A DNA stretch of 13,645 nucleotides from Bacteroidota bacterium (GCA_023387375.1 JAEWIE010000056.1:1-13645), one strand, 5' to 3'. Shown: positions 1 to 7,147, counted from the stretch's first letter. The notes: generated from the letters alone by a model not told the origin. Made by a program: numbers and translations.

Positions 1-625
1 AGGTAAAGAAACGGCTCCCTGCCAGAGTAAAATCACCTTTGGAGGTGCCGCAAACATTTACTCACACGTGGAGTATTGATTTTATGAGCGACGTACTAGC
101 AAGTGGAAGAAAGTTCCGCAGTTTTAATGTGATTGATGATTACAACCGAGAAATCCTTCACATTGAGGCAGATTACAGTTTGAAAAGTTCGCGGGTAATC
201 TGGATACTGAACCATCTGGTGAACCGCTTTGGAAAGCCTAAGAAAGTACGCATGGACAATGGACCGGAGTTTATAGCAAATATCGCTGAAGTGTGGAGCA
301 GGGTAAATGAGGTCAACTTTGCTTATATTCAGCCTGGGAAACCTACACAGAGTGCCTACATCGAACGCTTCAACAAAACTTACAGGAATCAAATCCTGGA
401 TACATATATTTTTGAAAGTTTGGATGAAGTAAGAAGTGTTACCGAGGAATGGGTAAGGGATTACAATTATGAAAGCCCCATGACTCATTGGGTGGTTTAT
501 CACCTGTGATGTGGAAAAATGGACAGCAAGCCAAAGCTAAAGCCAGCACTTTTCCTGCCCACTTTTCCACATCCGACAACAACAGTGAAAATTCAAGAAA
601 AAATTCTACTTTTGAAGCGTACTGA
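1..625 (+). pseudogene. IS3-family transposase OrfB (DDE integrase), frameshifted and cut by the window edge
   Basis: This is the C-terminal two thirds of an IS3-type OrfB transposase, which would cut and join insertion-sequence ends. The frame is already open at base 3 (KKRLPARVKSPLEVP...), so the start lies outside the window. The integrase-core signatures are readable: WSIDFM with the first Asp, FNVIDDYNRE, MDNGPEF with the second Asp, and IQPGKPTQ followed by YIERFNKTYR with the catalytic Glu. At 475/476 one base is missing. The frame runs into a stop at about 509, whereas the next frame continues the expected family ending (PHDSLGGLSPVMW) from 476 and stops at 623-625. The missing base falls where the family has Arg in YERPHDSLGG. 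The copy is therefore probably inactive unless supplied in trans. The IS right end is not certain; a 'ttaca' near 641 would fit the usual CA end. A sequencing error is possible but less likely. Confidence 0.88.
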
Positions 626-626
626 A

Positions 627-743
627 AATGGGGAGCTTACAACAGATGCACTCGGCTTATCGTGTATTAGATATCTTGCACATAGTTATTTTAAAAATGA
701 GATACTGCCAGAAGAATGGAGAGAATTAATCTCAGAAAAATAA
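627..743 (+). pseudogene. Possible 3' remnant of an unrecognised gene interrupted by the insertion sequence
   Basis: After the transposase stop, an open frame runs to a TAA at 741-743 and reads like ordinary protein (for example SCIRYLAHSYFKNEILPEEW). It has no start codon that makes sense: the nearest ATG in frame (519) lies inside the transposase tail read in another frame. I do not recognise the family. It may be the C-terminal end of a gene cut by the insertion. It converges on the SIR2 gene, whose stop is 60 bases away. Confidence is low because a 39-codon open stretch can arise by chance. Confidence 0.3.
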
Positions 744-803
744 ATGTTATAGATTCCAAAAAGGATTTTAATAATATTTTTCCGTAGAACGTCTTGTTAA
801 TCT

Positions 804-3800
804 TTATTGACAAGCTAAAGATGTTTCATAGTTAAGATATGTATTCCTAATTTCAGAGAATCCATCCTGATTGATGAGATTCTCTTCCCACTTCATTAAA
901 TATTCTGGTTCCGATGTTTTTAAAACTGTTCTATATAATTCCTTAATAGAAACAATTAAAGAAGATGCTTTGCTATGCAAAAACAATTTGTAATGCACAG
1001 ATTTTTCACTGTCTTGTTCTCTGATGTTTAACTCTTGAAGTAAGAATCCTAATCCTATTTCTAAATCATTAAGAATATCGTCAGTAATTAATTTAGGTGC
1101 TCTTTTTATAATAACTGTCATACATTCTAAAAATCGGTCTAATTCAACATCTCTACGAATTTTAATGTTTTCCGAAATATTTTTTATTAACATTTCCAAA
1201 TCTGACACTTTAATTATTACTAAAAGAGTTATGGCATTTAAAGCGTCTAAAATTTTATGCTCATCTCTAGAATTAATTTGAAGTTTGATGTCTTCAAAAA
1301 TGTTCTTCTTACTTTGTGGAAAAACTTCAATGAAAGAAACTTTAGCTTCTAAATCCGGCACGCTATAATTGGATAATTCATATAAAAGTTTTTTAATCTC
1401 AGAAAACAGTGATGGATCTATGAGTTTTGTATTAAAAACTATAATGTTAGAAAATATATTTGTCATATTCCTAAATCTTGCGTGGAATTCATCTGCAATT
1501 GAACCCATAAACCCATCTTCAGTTTTGAGGAGATATTCTTTATCGGAATTCCACCACTCTATAATATTTGAAAGTAAGTCATTAATTTCCTCCTTAGTCC
1601 ACTGAAAGTTTATATCGCTGTTTGATGTTCCAATTATATTATGAAATAGCTCATAATTACCATTATTTATCCCAATTCCCTGACCTTTTTCTTTTTTTCC
1701 TTCTATAGGGAAACGAGCATTTTCAAAATACTTCCTTAAAAGCTCATTAGGGTTTATATTTTTAGGATGTGGAAGGGATAAAAATGCAAAATAATAATAT
1801 GCCGCCACCTTTGGAAACCCATTATCGTCTACAAACTTCCAAAGTCCTTTGCCAAATTTGTTTTCCTGAATTTTATTGAGCAAATGGTTTTTCCAAAGTA
1901 TAACAAGACGCGTTATTGCAACGTTTCTTTCATAATTTTCTTTGTTCAACATAGAAATTATGTTGCTAATTTTTGTTGAATCTATTCTAATTTTATTCTT
2001 TGCCCCTAAAACTTTAAATCTTATAAATCCTATTAAATCATGAAATGAATTGTTTAGCTCGGAGTTATCAATTATTGGAAAATCCAAGAGTGTTGGCAGA
2101 AGATGATATTGTTCACTGTCAGAAAAAGAATCAATAAGCGATTTTCCTAGATCATCTACTTCACCATATTTATTCCTTATACTTACATCATAAGTATATA
2201 ATCTCTTTAGAAATTCTAAAATTTTGATTTTGATTTCATAACTACATTTTACGCACAATCTTGATAAAATTTGAGGAACGACAGTTGCAATTGATATTGC
2301 AAAATTTCTTTTATTATTAGTATCCCCTTTTACTATTTCCGAAGACAATCTGTTTAAGACCTCCAAATAAGTATCAGCTAATTCATCGCATTTTTGTTGA
2401 TTTAAAAATGACAAATATTTTCTGTTGAAGACATTTTCCAAGGTTTTTATATCACCTGTCCTGATTAAAGATACAAAACCCCAGTTTGGAGAGTAATTAG
2501 AGATGCAAGAAATTGCTTTTTGTGCTACTTCCTTTCCAAAAGTTGTATGTGGTAATCTAAATGGAAATCCTATTTCCTCAATATACCTTAGAAAGGCGTA
2601 AGAGGTAGTCACATAATTACCTCCTTTATTTAGACGATGCGTTCTTGTAATACTTCCGATTTTAAAATTATACTTTTTTTCAATATATTTATTAAGAGGG
2701 CTCTCTAATTTCAAAGTGTTTTCAAAATATTTAAGTTCACCCCAAGGGTCACATTTATATTTAATTAACTCCGTCCACCTTTCGGAATAATTATCATCCT
2801 CTTTATTAAAAGCCATTGAGAGGCTAGTTGAGTTTCTTACATATCTTGACAGTTGTAAAATATAGGCTTCTTGAGACACAAAGGTGTAATCATCTTTAAC
2901 TGGTGAGAATTTCAACCGATTTCGAATTTCTGATAATGATGTCTCTAATATTTTTTCAGCCATCTCTCGTTCTCCTAATTCAGCAAGTAATCCAGCTCTT
3001 TTTGCTTCCCAATAAGGCAAAGATTCATTGATAATCCAATTATTTAACTCATTACGCACTGATGGAATATCTAGCTGAAACATATAATATAAACAAACTT
3101 CATATTTATATTTTGATAGTAGCTCAAGAGAAATTTTATTTTCAATTTTTTTAAAAGTCTCGGATAAGGAAAGCCACTTTTCTGTAAAATTTTCTTCCCT
3201 ATAATATCTTAATAAGGACAGCTGTAATTCTATCCAATAAATAGTTAAAGTATTCCAATCAAGATCCTTATTAGATTCTGGAGTAATGGTCGCTCCGTCG
3301 TTAGATAATAAATCGGGAAAGGGATTATATATTCCTATTACTTCCTCATAATAGTTAGTCCAGTCGTTAACAATTGGGAATAAGCACTTTTCAATTCGCC
3401 AATTAAATTCGTATAAAAACTGTATATTAAGAGGAGCCTCTATTTCTTTTAAATGATATATAAATGATATTTCAAGTTTATAATATAATCTTTCCCGATT
3501 TTCTTGTGGCAATATTAACCAGTTTGGATATGATAGTCTTGTCTTTTTCCACACGGATATCGCCTTTTTAAATTGGGGTACTATATCTTGCTTAATGTCG
3601 AAGTATATTCTTTCTTCATCATTTGGAAAATCAAGATTTGCTCTTGTGGAATCTCCCTTTTCTTTTAGAAACTTCACGAAATGCATCAATGCTCCATAGT
3701 GATCGTTAGAATAGCAAGATAAATCGACAGGCACTATATTTCTATCTTGCAATAGTTTTTTTTGCCCAACGGAAAGAGATAGTTTGCCAACTAGAAAAAT

Positions 3801-4496
3801 TTTAGGTGAATTGTTTTTTCCTAAATTGTCCCTTATCCAGCCTATCCATTTCTGAAAATTTGGATCATTGCCAGAAAAACCTATTAGACAAAGAGTGTTC
3901 TCAAGTAAAGACTGTTGGACTGTATTAACAAATGGAGCGTATTCGTGCGGGTATTTGCGATAATCTTCTTCGGTAATTATAAATGGTCTTTCTGACGGAA
4001 AACTCCCGTGTAATTTTATTATTCGAGGTTTTGTCGACCAAACTAAATCTTCCTTATTTATCACAGTTTCATATCGTTGCTCCAATATTCTTTCGGCTGT
4101 GCGCTCTAATAATGTATCATAATTTGTAGTAAAAACATCTGTCCATGGAAGCTGTAATAATCGTGTATGTAATTCAGAAGGTTGATATTCTGTATCGGGA
4201 ACTTCCTCTCTGATTATTTTATTCAAAGCTGATCGACCAAATGATGCTTCAACTTCTTCTGCTAATTTTAGAGCATCTAAATAACCCCTGTCTTTATCAG
4301 AAGGAATTTTTCCGTATAATTTTTTATAAAATACATCACCCAAATCATTCCATGAAGGAAACTTTTTAAGTGGAATATCACTTCTTTGAACATTCATACT
4401 GAACCCCGCTCCAATCATAATGCTGGCGTGTCCAGACCACAATCTTTCTGCAATTTCAGAGATATATACATCCACATTATTATTATTATTAGCCAT
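804..4496 (-). CDS. SIR2-domain protein with long C-terminal region, DSR-like anti-phage candidate
   Basis: The encoded protein has about 1230 residues. The N-terminal ~290 residues form a SIR2_2-type domain: GAGFS at 29-33, TTNYD at 123-127, KLHGS at 161-165 and GFSGNDPNF at 206-214. Asn125 and His163 correspond to the catalytic Asn/His pair of NAD-hydrolysing SIR2 defence proteins. Their 38-residue spacing equals that recalled for DSR2 (N133/H171). The remaining ~900 residues show no Walker A motif, transmembrane segment or known enzyme motif, and look like alternating amphipathic helices. In DSR1/DSR2 such a region senses phage proteins and releases NADase activity, causing abortive infection; that role here is inference. 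I chose ATG 4496 over the in-frame TTG at 4550, because the 18 extra residues do not look like part of the fold. The gene is visibly more AT-rich than the trp genes and stands alone. A weak hairpin (793-814) overlaps the stop codon. STAND-type Avs and SIR2-HerA are less likely, since no ATPase motif is seen. Confidence 0.85.
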   Translation of the reverse strand: MANNNNNVDVYISEIAERLWSGHASIMIGAGFSMNVQRSDIPLKKFPSWNDLGDVFYKKLYGKIPSDKDRGYLDALKLAEEVEASFGRSALNKIIREEVPDTEYQPSELHTRLLQLPWTDVFTTNYDTLLERTAERILEQRYETVINKEDLVWSTKPRIIKLHGSFPSERPFIITEEDYRKYPHEYAPFVNTVQQSLLENTLCLIGFSGNDPNFQKWIGWIRDNLGKNNSPKIFLVGKLSLSVGQKKLLQDRNIVPVDLSCYSNDHYGALMHFVKFLKEKGDSTRANLDFPNDEERIYFDIKQDIVPQFKKAISVWKKTRLSYPNWLILPQENRERLYYKLEISFIYHLKEIEAPLNIQFLYEFNWRIEKCLFPIVNDWTNYYEEVIGIYNPFPDLLSNDGATITPESNKDLDWNTLTIYWIELQLSLLRYYREENFTEKWLSLSETFKKIENKISLELLSKYKYEVCLYYMFQLDIPSVRNELNNWIINESLPYWEAKRAGLLAELGEREMAEKILETSLSEIRNRLKFSPVKDDYTFVSQEAYILQLSRYVRNSTSLSMAFNKEDDNYSERWTELIKYKCDPWGELKYFENTLKLESPLNKYIEKKYNFKIGSITRTHRLNKGGNYVTTSYAFLRYIEEIGFPFRLPHTTFGKEVAQKAISCISNYSPNWGFVSLIRTGDIKTLENVFNRKYLSFLNQQKCDELADTYLEVLNRLSSEIVKGDTNNKRNFAISIATVVPQILSRLCVKCSYEIKIKILEFLKRLYTYDVSIRNKYGEVDDLGKSLIDSFSDSEQYHLLPTLLDFPIIDNSELNNSFHDLIGFIRFKVLGAKNKIRIDSTKISNIISMLNKENYERNVAITRLVILWKNHLLNKIQENKFGKGLWKFVDDNGFPKVAAYYYFAFLSLPHPKNINPNELLRKYFENARFPIEGKKEKGQGIGINNGNYELFHNIIGTSNSDINFQWTKEEINDLLSNIIEWWNSDKEYLLKTEDGFMGSIADEFHARFRNMTNIFSNIIVFNTKLIDPSLFSEIKKLLYELSNYSVPDLEAKVSFIEVFPQSKKNIFEDIKLQINSRDEHKILDALNAITLLVIIKVSDLEMLIKNISENIKIRRDVELDRFLECMTVIIKRAPKLITDDILNDLEIGLGFLLQELNIREQDSEKSVHYKLFLHSKASSLIVSIKELYRTVLKTSEPEYLMKWEENLINQDGFSEIRNTYLNYETSLACQ

Positions 4497-4528
4497 TGTA
4501 GTCTTATATAGCGTATTTTTATGAATAA

Positions 4529-4536
4529 CAAAAATA
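4529..4536 (-). promoter_or_regulatory. Possible -7 box of the SIR2 gene
   Basis: The minus strand reads TATTTTTG, which fits the Bacteroidota -7 consensus TAnnTTTG. It lies about 32 bases before ATG 4496, which would give a short leader and exclude the upstream TTG start. No TTG element is found at the usual 17-23 base spacing, so the call is weak. Confidence 0.25.
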
Positions 4537-4777
4537 CAAACACCTCTCAAATAATAATTAAAAAACTTTGAAATCTAAATATTATAAACATTTTTTGAAA
4601 TCCAACCTCGATTTATATATTTATAAATTTCAGGTTATACTTCCTATTTAACATAGCAGGGATTGTGTTTGCATTCCGATTCATTATAGTTAAATCACCG
4701 TCATCTTCGCTTATAATTTGGGATTATTTCCTTTTAAGATAGTACAAAATAGTAAAAGTTTTAAATTTTACACTATT

Positions 4778-4831
4778 TTTAAGATTATAAGGTATTACAC
4801 TACCTTTAAGATTATAAGGTATTACACTACC
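4778..4831. repeat. Two perfect tandem copies of a 27-bp unit
   Basis: Positions 4778-4804 and 4805-4831 are identical. The unit begins TTTAAGATTATAAGG and ends TTACACTACC. A degraded partial copy (TTTTACACTAT) lies just left at 4767-4777. The repeat sits about 280 bases upstream of the SIR2 start and about 20 bases left of a plus-strand promoter. The rest of 4551-4960 holds no convincing gene. The repeat could be protein-binding sites at an island end or replication slippage; the sequence does not decide. Confidence 0.9.
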
Positions 4832-4851
4832 TTGTTCAAAAAATAGAAATG

Positions 4852-4885
4852 TTTGTTTGGAAATAAACAAAAAACAATATATTTG
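4852..4885 (+). promoter_or_regulatory. Bacteroidota-type promoter (TTTG-N18-TATATTTG)
   Basis: TTTG at 4856-4859 (with a second TTTG at 4852-4855) is followed after 18 bases by TATATTTG at 4878-4885. This fits the -33/-7 consensus of the Bacteroidota primary sigma factor. A transcript would start near 4890 and run about 180 bases to the palindromic terminator at 5037-5072. No intact gene lies between: ATG 4897 gives only a 9-codon frame, while another frame is open from 4899 to a TAG at 5028-5030 without a normal start codon. Confidence 0.55.
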
Positions 4886-4919
4886 CACCATTGAAAATGA
4901 AGTTCTTATTGGTATATTG

Positions 4920-4943
4920 TCAGTGACCTATTCAGTGACCTGT
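4920..4943. repeat. Tandem 12-bp direct repeat with core TCAGTGACCT
   Basis: TCAGTGACCT occurs at 4920-4929 and again at 4932-4941. The whole 12-base unit is repeated with one difference at its eleventh position (TCAGTGACCTAT, then TCAGTGACCTGT). It lies about 55 bases left of the tRNA-like 3' end. Short direct repeats beside an attachment core are typical of arm-type binding sites of tyrosine recombinases; that function is inferred. Confidence 0.6.
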
Positions 4944-4995
4944 CAAAAGCCAAAGCAGCATAAAGCCGATGGACAGGGCGGTTACGAAATTGATA

Positions 4996-5013
4996 CAAGT
5001 CCCGTCCGGATCG
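4996..5013 (+). other. tRNA 3'-end remnant, probable island attachment site (att)
   Basis: The block CAAGTCCCGTCCGGATCG has the form of the last 18 bases of a tRNA gene: the end of the T-loop (CAAGT), the 3' half of the T-stem (CCCGT, 5001-5005), a seven-base acceptor strand (CCGGATC, 5006-5012) and a G discriminator. This resembles Bacteroidota tRNA-Asp, from memory. The 5' half of the T-arm does not pair and no full tRNA is present, so this is a fragment. A 3' fragment followed by a terminator is what remains at the distal end of an element integrated into a tRNA gene. The intact tRNA would then lie to the left, outside the window. A chance match, or a stretch of a small coding frame (4899-5030), is possible. 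Confidence 0.5.
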
Positions 5014-5036
5014 CAACTACAAAGTCATAGTAGTTT

Positions 5037-5072
5037 AAAAAGCTTTAAAACATATGTTTTAAAGCTTTTTTT
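5037..5072. terminator. Strong palindromic, probably bidirectional terminator
   Basis: A perfect 34-bp palindrome (5037-5070) is centred on CATATG. It begins with five A's and its right arm leads into seven T's (5066-5072). It would stop plus-strand transcripts from the promoter at 4852-4885 or from an ancestral tRNA gene. In the other direction it would stop the DUF2975/XRE transcript, which ends at 5123. The stem is AT-rich but long. Confidence 0.75.
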
Positions 5073-5122
5073 GCTTTCGGGACGCATTAGTTCGTTTTTC
5101 CCGCGTTACGTTTTAAATGCAG

Positions 5123-5350
5123 CTATTGAAGCGTGGTGTTTTGCCCGTCACTCACATATTCTAAAATGTCACCTGGCTGGCATTCTAGTACTTTGCAAAT
5201 TAATTCCAAAGTGCTAAATCGGATTGCTTTTGCTTTTCCAGTCTTCAAAATAGAAAGGTTTGATAAAGTTAGGCCCACTTTTTCAGAAAGTTCATTTAAT
5301 GACATTTTCCGCTTTGCCATCATCACATCAAGGTTTACAATTATGGACAT
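5123..5350 (-). CDS. Small XRE/Cro-C1 family regulator (YozG-like)
   Basis: This is a 75-residue protein that is almost entirely one helix-turn-helix domain of the Cro/C1 type (residues about 11-66). MSLNELSEKVGLTLSNLSILKTG carries the recognition region, and LELICKVLECQPGDILEYV is the typical closing helix and tail. It probably binds DNA as a dimer. The start at 5350 is preferred over the Met codons at residues 10 and 11, because the MSIIVNLDVMMAKRKM opening is typical of this family. It begins three bases after the stop of the DUF2975 gene, so the two are co-transcribed. This pairing is common in Bacteroidota and Firmicutes. The regulator may control its own operon together with the membrane protein, but target and signal are unknown. 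The gene ends about 50 bases before the bidirectional terminator. Confidence 0.9.
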   Translation of the reverse strand: MSIIVNLDVMMAKRKMSLNELSEKVGLTLSNLSILKTGKAKAIRFSTLELICKVLECQPGDILEYVSDGQNTTLQ

Positions 5351-5353
5351 AGC

Positions 5354-5842
5354 TTAAACAGTTAGGTCATTTTCAGATTTAATATCAACGGCATTTTGAA
5401 AAAGTTTTTCCAAAACGGCTGCAAACACCGAGACAACAATAGGGATACAGGCAAAAAGAAAACCATACAGCAGTAGGCCGGGAGCGTCATCTTTTTCTGC
5501 AATAGGGTATAAGAAAGGTACAAAACCTACTATTAACAACAGTCCTCCAATAAGCGAAGAGAATTTTATATTTCTAAATGCATCCACAGAAAATTTAGAA
5601 AAGGCTTTGTTTTGGTCGATTAACACCAATAGTTTCCACGACTGCAGAAGAACGAAAAAATAGGCGGCAATCACCCCATAAAGCACTATTACAATTCCTA
5701 ATAATGCATTCGGGACATAGGGGTATTCTGCCAATGCGTCCTTATTTAGATTGGGCAAAGCAAAAATAGCAAGCGCCAATCCTAGTAGCACCATAAAAAC
5801 TAAAGTCGTTTTTAGAAGTAGTGTAGAAGTTTTTTTAAACAT
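5354..5842 (-). CDS. DUF2975 family four-helix membrane protein
   Basis: This is a 162-residue inner-membrane protein with four hydrophobic segments at roughly 8-29, 45-68, 95-114 and 122-145. A polar loop (about 71-94, including LIDQNKAFSKFSVDAFRNIK) lies between the second and third. Length, helix pattern and this loop match DUF2975 proteins, whose biochemical function is not established. It is the first gene of a two-gene unit with the XRE regulator 3 bases downstream, an association seen widely. The membrane protein may act as a sensor or antagonist of the regulator, but that is inference. There is no clear Shine-Dalgarno before ATG 5842, as is normal here. A possible promoter -7 box lies at 6017-6024, leaving a long leader of about 170 bases. 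Confidence 0.85.
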   Translation of the reverse strand: MFKKTSTLLLKTTLVFMVLLGLALAIFALPNLNKDALAEYPYVPNALLGIVIVLYGVIAAYFFVLLQSWKLLVLIDQNKAFSKFSVDAFRNIKFSSLIGGLLLIVGFVPFLYPIAEKDDAPGLLLYGFLFACIPIVVSVFAAVLEKLFQNAVDIKSENDLTV

Positions 5843-6016
5843 TTTAAGTGATTTTTTAATCGTTTTTTTTATTAACGAGTATTATAGGCTCAAACTCTTC
5901 ACGAGAGATTCTTTCAATGAATCCTTCATTTTTAAACGGTTCTTAAGAGGAGGGTTAGAAGGGAACGCTTGCCATTTAGTTTTCGTTTTTGATGAAGTGG
6001 CTTTTTTTATGATTTG

Positions 6017-6024
6017 CAAACTTA
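6017..6024 (-). promoter_or_regulatory. Possible -7 box of the DUF2975/XRE operon
   Basis: The minus strand reads TAAGTTTG, a match to TAnnTTTG. No TTG is found at the usual distance upstream, so the -33 element is weak. If used, the mRNA leader before ATG 5842 would be about 170 bases and would contain only a 15-codon frame starting MKDSLKESL. No known riboswitch fold was recognised. Confidence 0.35.
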
Positions 6025-6082
6025 ATATTACTCTGCAAATGTAAAACTTATTTATTGATAAACAATAAATATTATTTGAATA

Positions 6083-6117
6083 AAATAAATTATTATCTTC
6101 TTATCAATAATTTATTT
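6083..6117. repeat. AT-only inverted repeat in the trpA-DUF2975 spacer
   Basis: AAATAAATTATT (6083-6094) and its exact complement (6106-6117) flank an 11-base loop. On the plus strand a G and then eight T's follow. A second small hairpin (ATTTATTG, loop, CAATAAAT) lies close by at about 6050-6070. They could act as a weak terminator or simply reflect AT-rich sequence. The 6025-6333 spacer holds no convincing gene. Confidence 0.4.
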
Positions 6118-6293
6118 GTTTTTTTTGTCTTTTTTAGATATTCACAAGTTTGATGAAAATTTTGTAATTTTTGAAAAATAGCTCAACAGCTTTATTACAA
6201 TGGAATCTAGGGTGAACAGCAGATTAAACTGGTTCGGCATATTATCAATATTATTCCGCTAAATCAAGTGTTCAGCAAACAGGGCAAATAGTA

Positions 6294-6326
6294 GTGTCGT
6301 ACCAATTTAGACAGTTGGTGGGACAC
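6294..6326 (-). terminator. Imperfect hairpin just downstream of trpA, possible operon end
   Basis: GTGTC plus ACCAA on one arm (6294-6305) pair with TTGGT plus GACAC on the other (6315-6326); 10 of 12 positions match around a 9-base loop. It lies 7 bases past the trpA stop codon, a natural place for the operon's transcription end. However, no U-run follows in the minus direction, while T-rich sequence follows on the plus strand. It may instead be an mRNA-stabilising hairpin or the end of a lost mobile element. Confidence 0.35.
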
Positions 6327-6333
6327 CATCTTT

Positions 6334-7116
6334 TTATTCTTTTATACCTTGGACAAATTGCGAAGCTTTTTCTTCCCAATTGTCATTTTCAAGTAGGATT
6401 CTTACGAGCGCCGTTCCAATAATTCCTCCCTTCGAAAAACGAGTTGCTTTTTGAAAGTCCTCTGTGGATTGGATTCCAAAGCCGATCATCACTGGATTTT
6501 TCAAATCTAGACTTGCGAGGGTTTTTAGGTAGGATTCGCTTGTTTCATTCTTGTTGGAATTTCCAGTAGTGGAAGAACTAGAAACGGCATACAAAAATCC
6601 TGAACTAAGCAAATCTAGATATTTTATTCTCTCTACTGGAGTTTCAGGAGTGACAAGAAAAGAGAAGTTTAAACCGTACTTCTCAAGCAATTGGCGGTAA
6701 GTCCTTTCAAATTCGATTGCAGGTAAATCTGGAATAATGAGCCCCCTAACGCCTGCTTTTGCACACTTCTCGCAAAAATGTTCAAAACCAAAACTTAAAA
6801 TAGGATTTATATAGCCCATTAATAGGATGGGAATGTAGATCTCTTCTTTCAGAGATTCTAATTGATCTAATAGAATTTGAATCGTCATTCCATTTCTTAG
6901 GGCAAGTTCATGCGCCTTTTGAATTACGACTCCGTCAGCGACAGGATCGGAATAAGGTATTCCAATTTCAATGCGGTCTGCACCTGCTTCCTGAAGTACT
7001 TTAAGTATTTGAGTGGTATCTTGTAATTGTGGGATTCCTGCTGTAAAATAGAGGTTCAGCTCCTTTCTTGTAGAGGAGTTATTTGTGTTGTTTATGTCTT
7101 TAGCTGTTGTGGTCAT
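6334..7116 (-). CDS. trpA: Tryptophan synthase alpha subunit
   Basis: TrpA cleaves indole-3-glycerol phosphate to indole and glyceraldehyde 3-phosphate and passes indole through a tunnel to TrpB in the cytoplasmic alpha2-beta2 complex. The protein has 260 residues, normal for the family. The TIM-barrel landmarks are present: LYFTAGIP near the start, then EIGIPYSDPVADG with catalytic Glu50 and Asp61, the GLIIPDLP strand, FLVTPETP, and the phosphate-binding stretch GFGIQS with GIIGTALV. After ADG the residue is Val where most family members have Pro (DGP). The first ~18 residues are Asn/Thr-rich and poorly conserved, so the true start could be slightly further in; ATG 7116 is the first Met. It is the last gene of the operon, 31 bases after trpB. 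Confidence 0.97.
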   Translation of the reverse strand: MTTTAKDINNTNNSSTRKELNLYFTAGIPQLQDTTQILKVLQEAGADRIEIGIPYSDPVADGVVIQKAHELALRNGMTIQILLDQLESLKEEIYIPILLMGYINPILSFGFEHFCEKCAKAGVRGLIIPDLPAIEFERTYRQLLEKYGLNFSFLVTPETPVERIKYLDLLSSGFLYAVSSSSTTGNSNKNETSESYLKTLASLDLKNPVMIGFGIQSTEDFQKATRFSKGGIIGTALVRILLENDNWEEKASQFVQGIKE

Positions 7117-7147
7117 GGATTCGTATTTTGGGTCGCAATTACATCAT

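Noticed and set aside
4497..4550. N-terminal extension of the SIR2 protein from an in-frame TTG
   Set aside because: TTG is a rarer start, the 18 extra residues do not resemble the domain, and a possible -7 box lies inside the extension.
4886..5015. A complete tRNA gene in the promoter-terminator unit
   Set aside because: Only the 3' end pattern is present; no D-arm, anticodon arm or matching 5' acceptor strand (GATCCGG) was found.
4969..5217. Plus-strand 82-codon frame across the palindromic terminator
   Set aside because: It spans the terminator and the end of the XRE gene, and its sequence does not look like a protein.
5751..6044. Plus-strand 97-codon frame
   Set aside because: It is antisense to the DUF2975 start and its presumed leader; no family features.
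6199..6261. 20-codon plus-strand frame starting MESRVNSRLNW
   Set aside because: Too short, no promoter or family; noted only as part of possibly decayed DNA.
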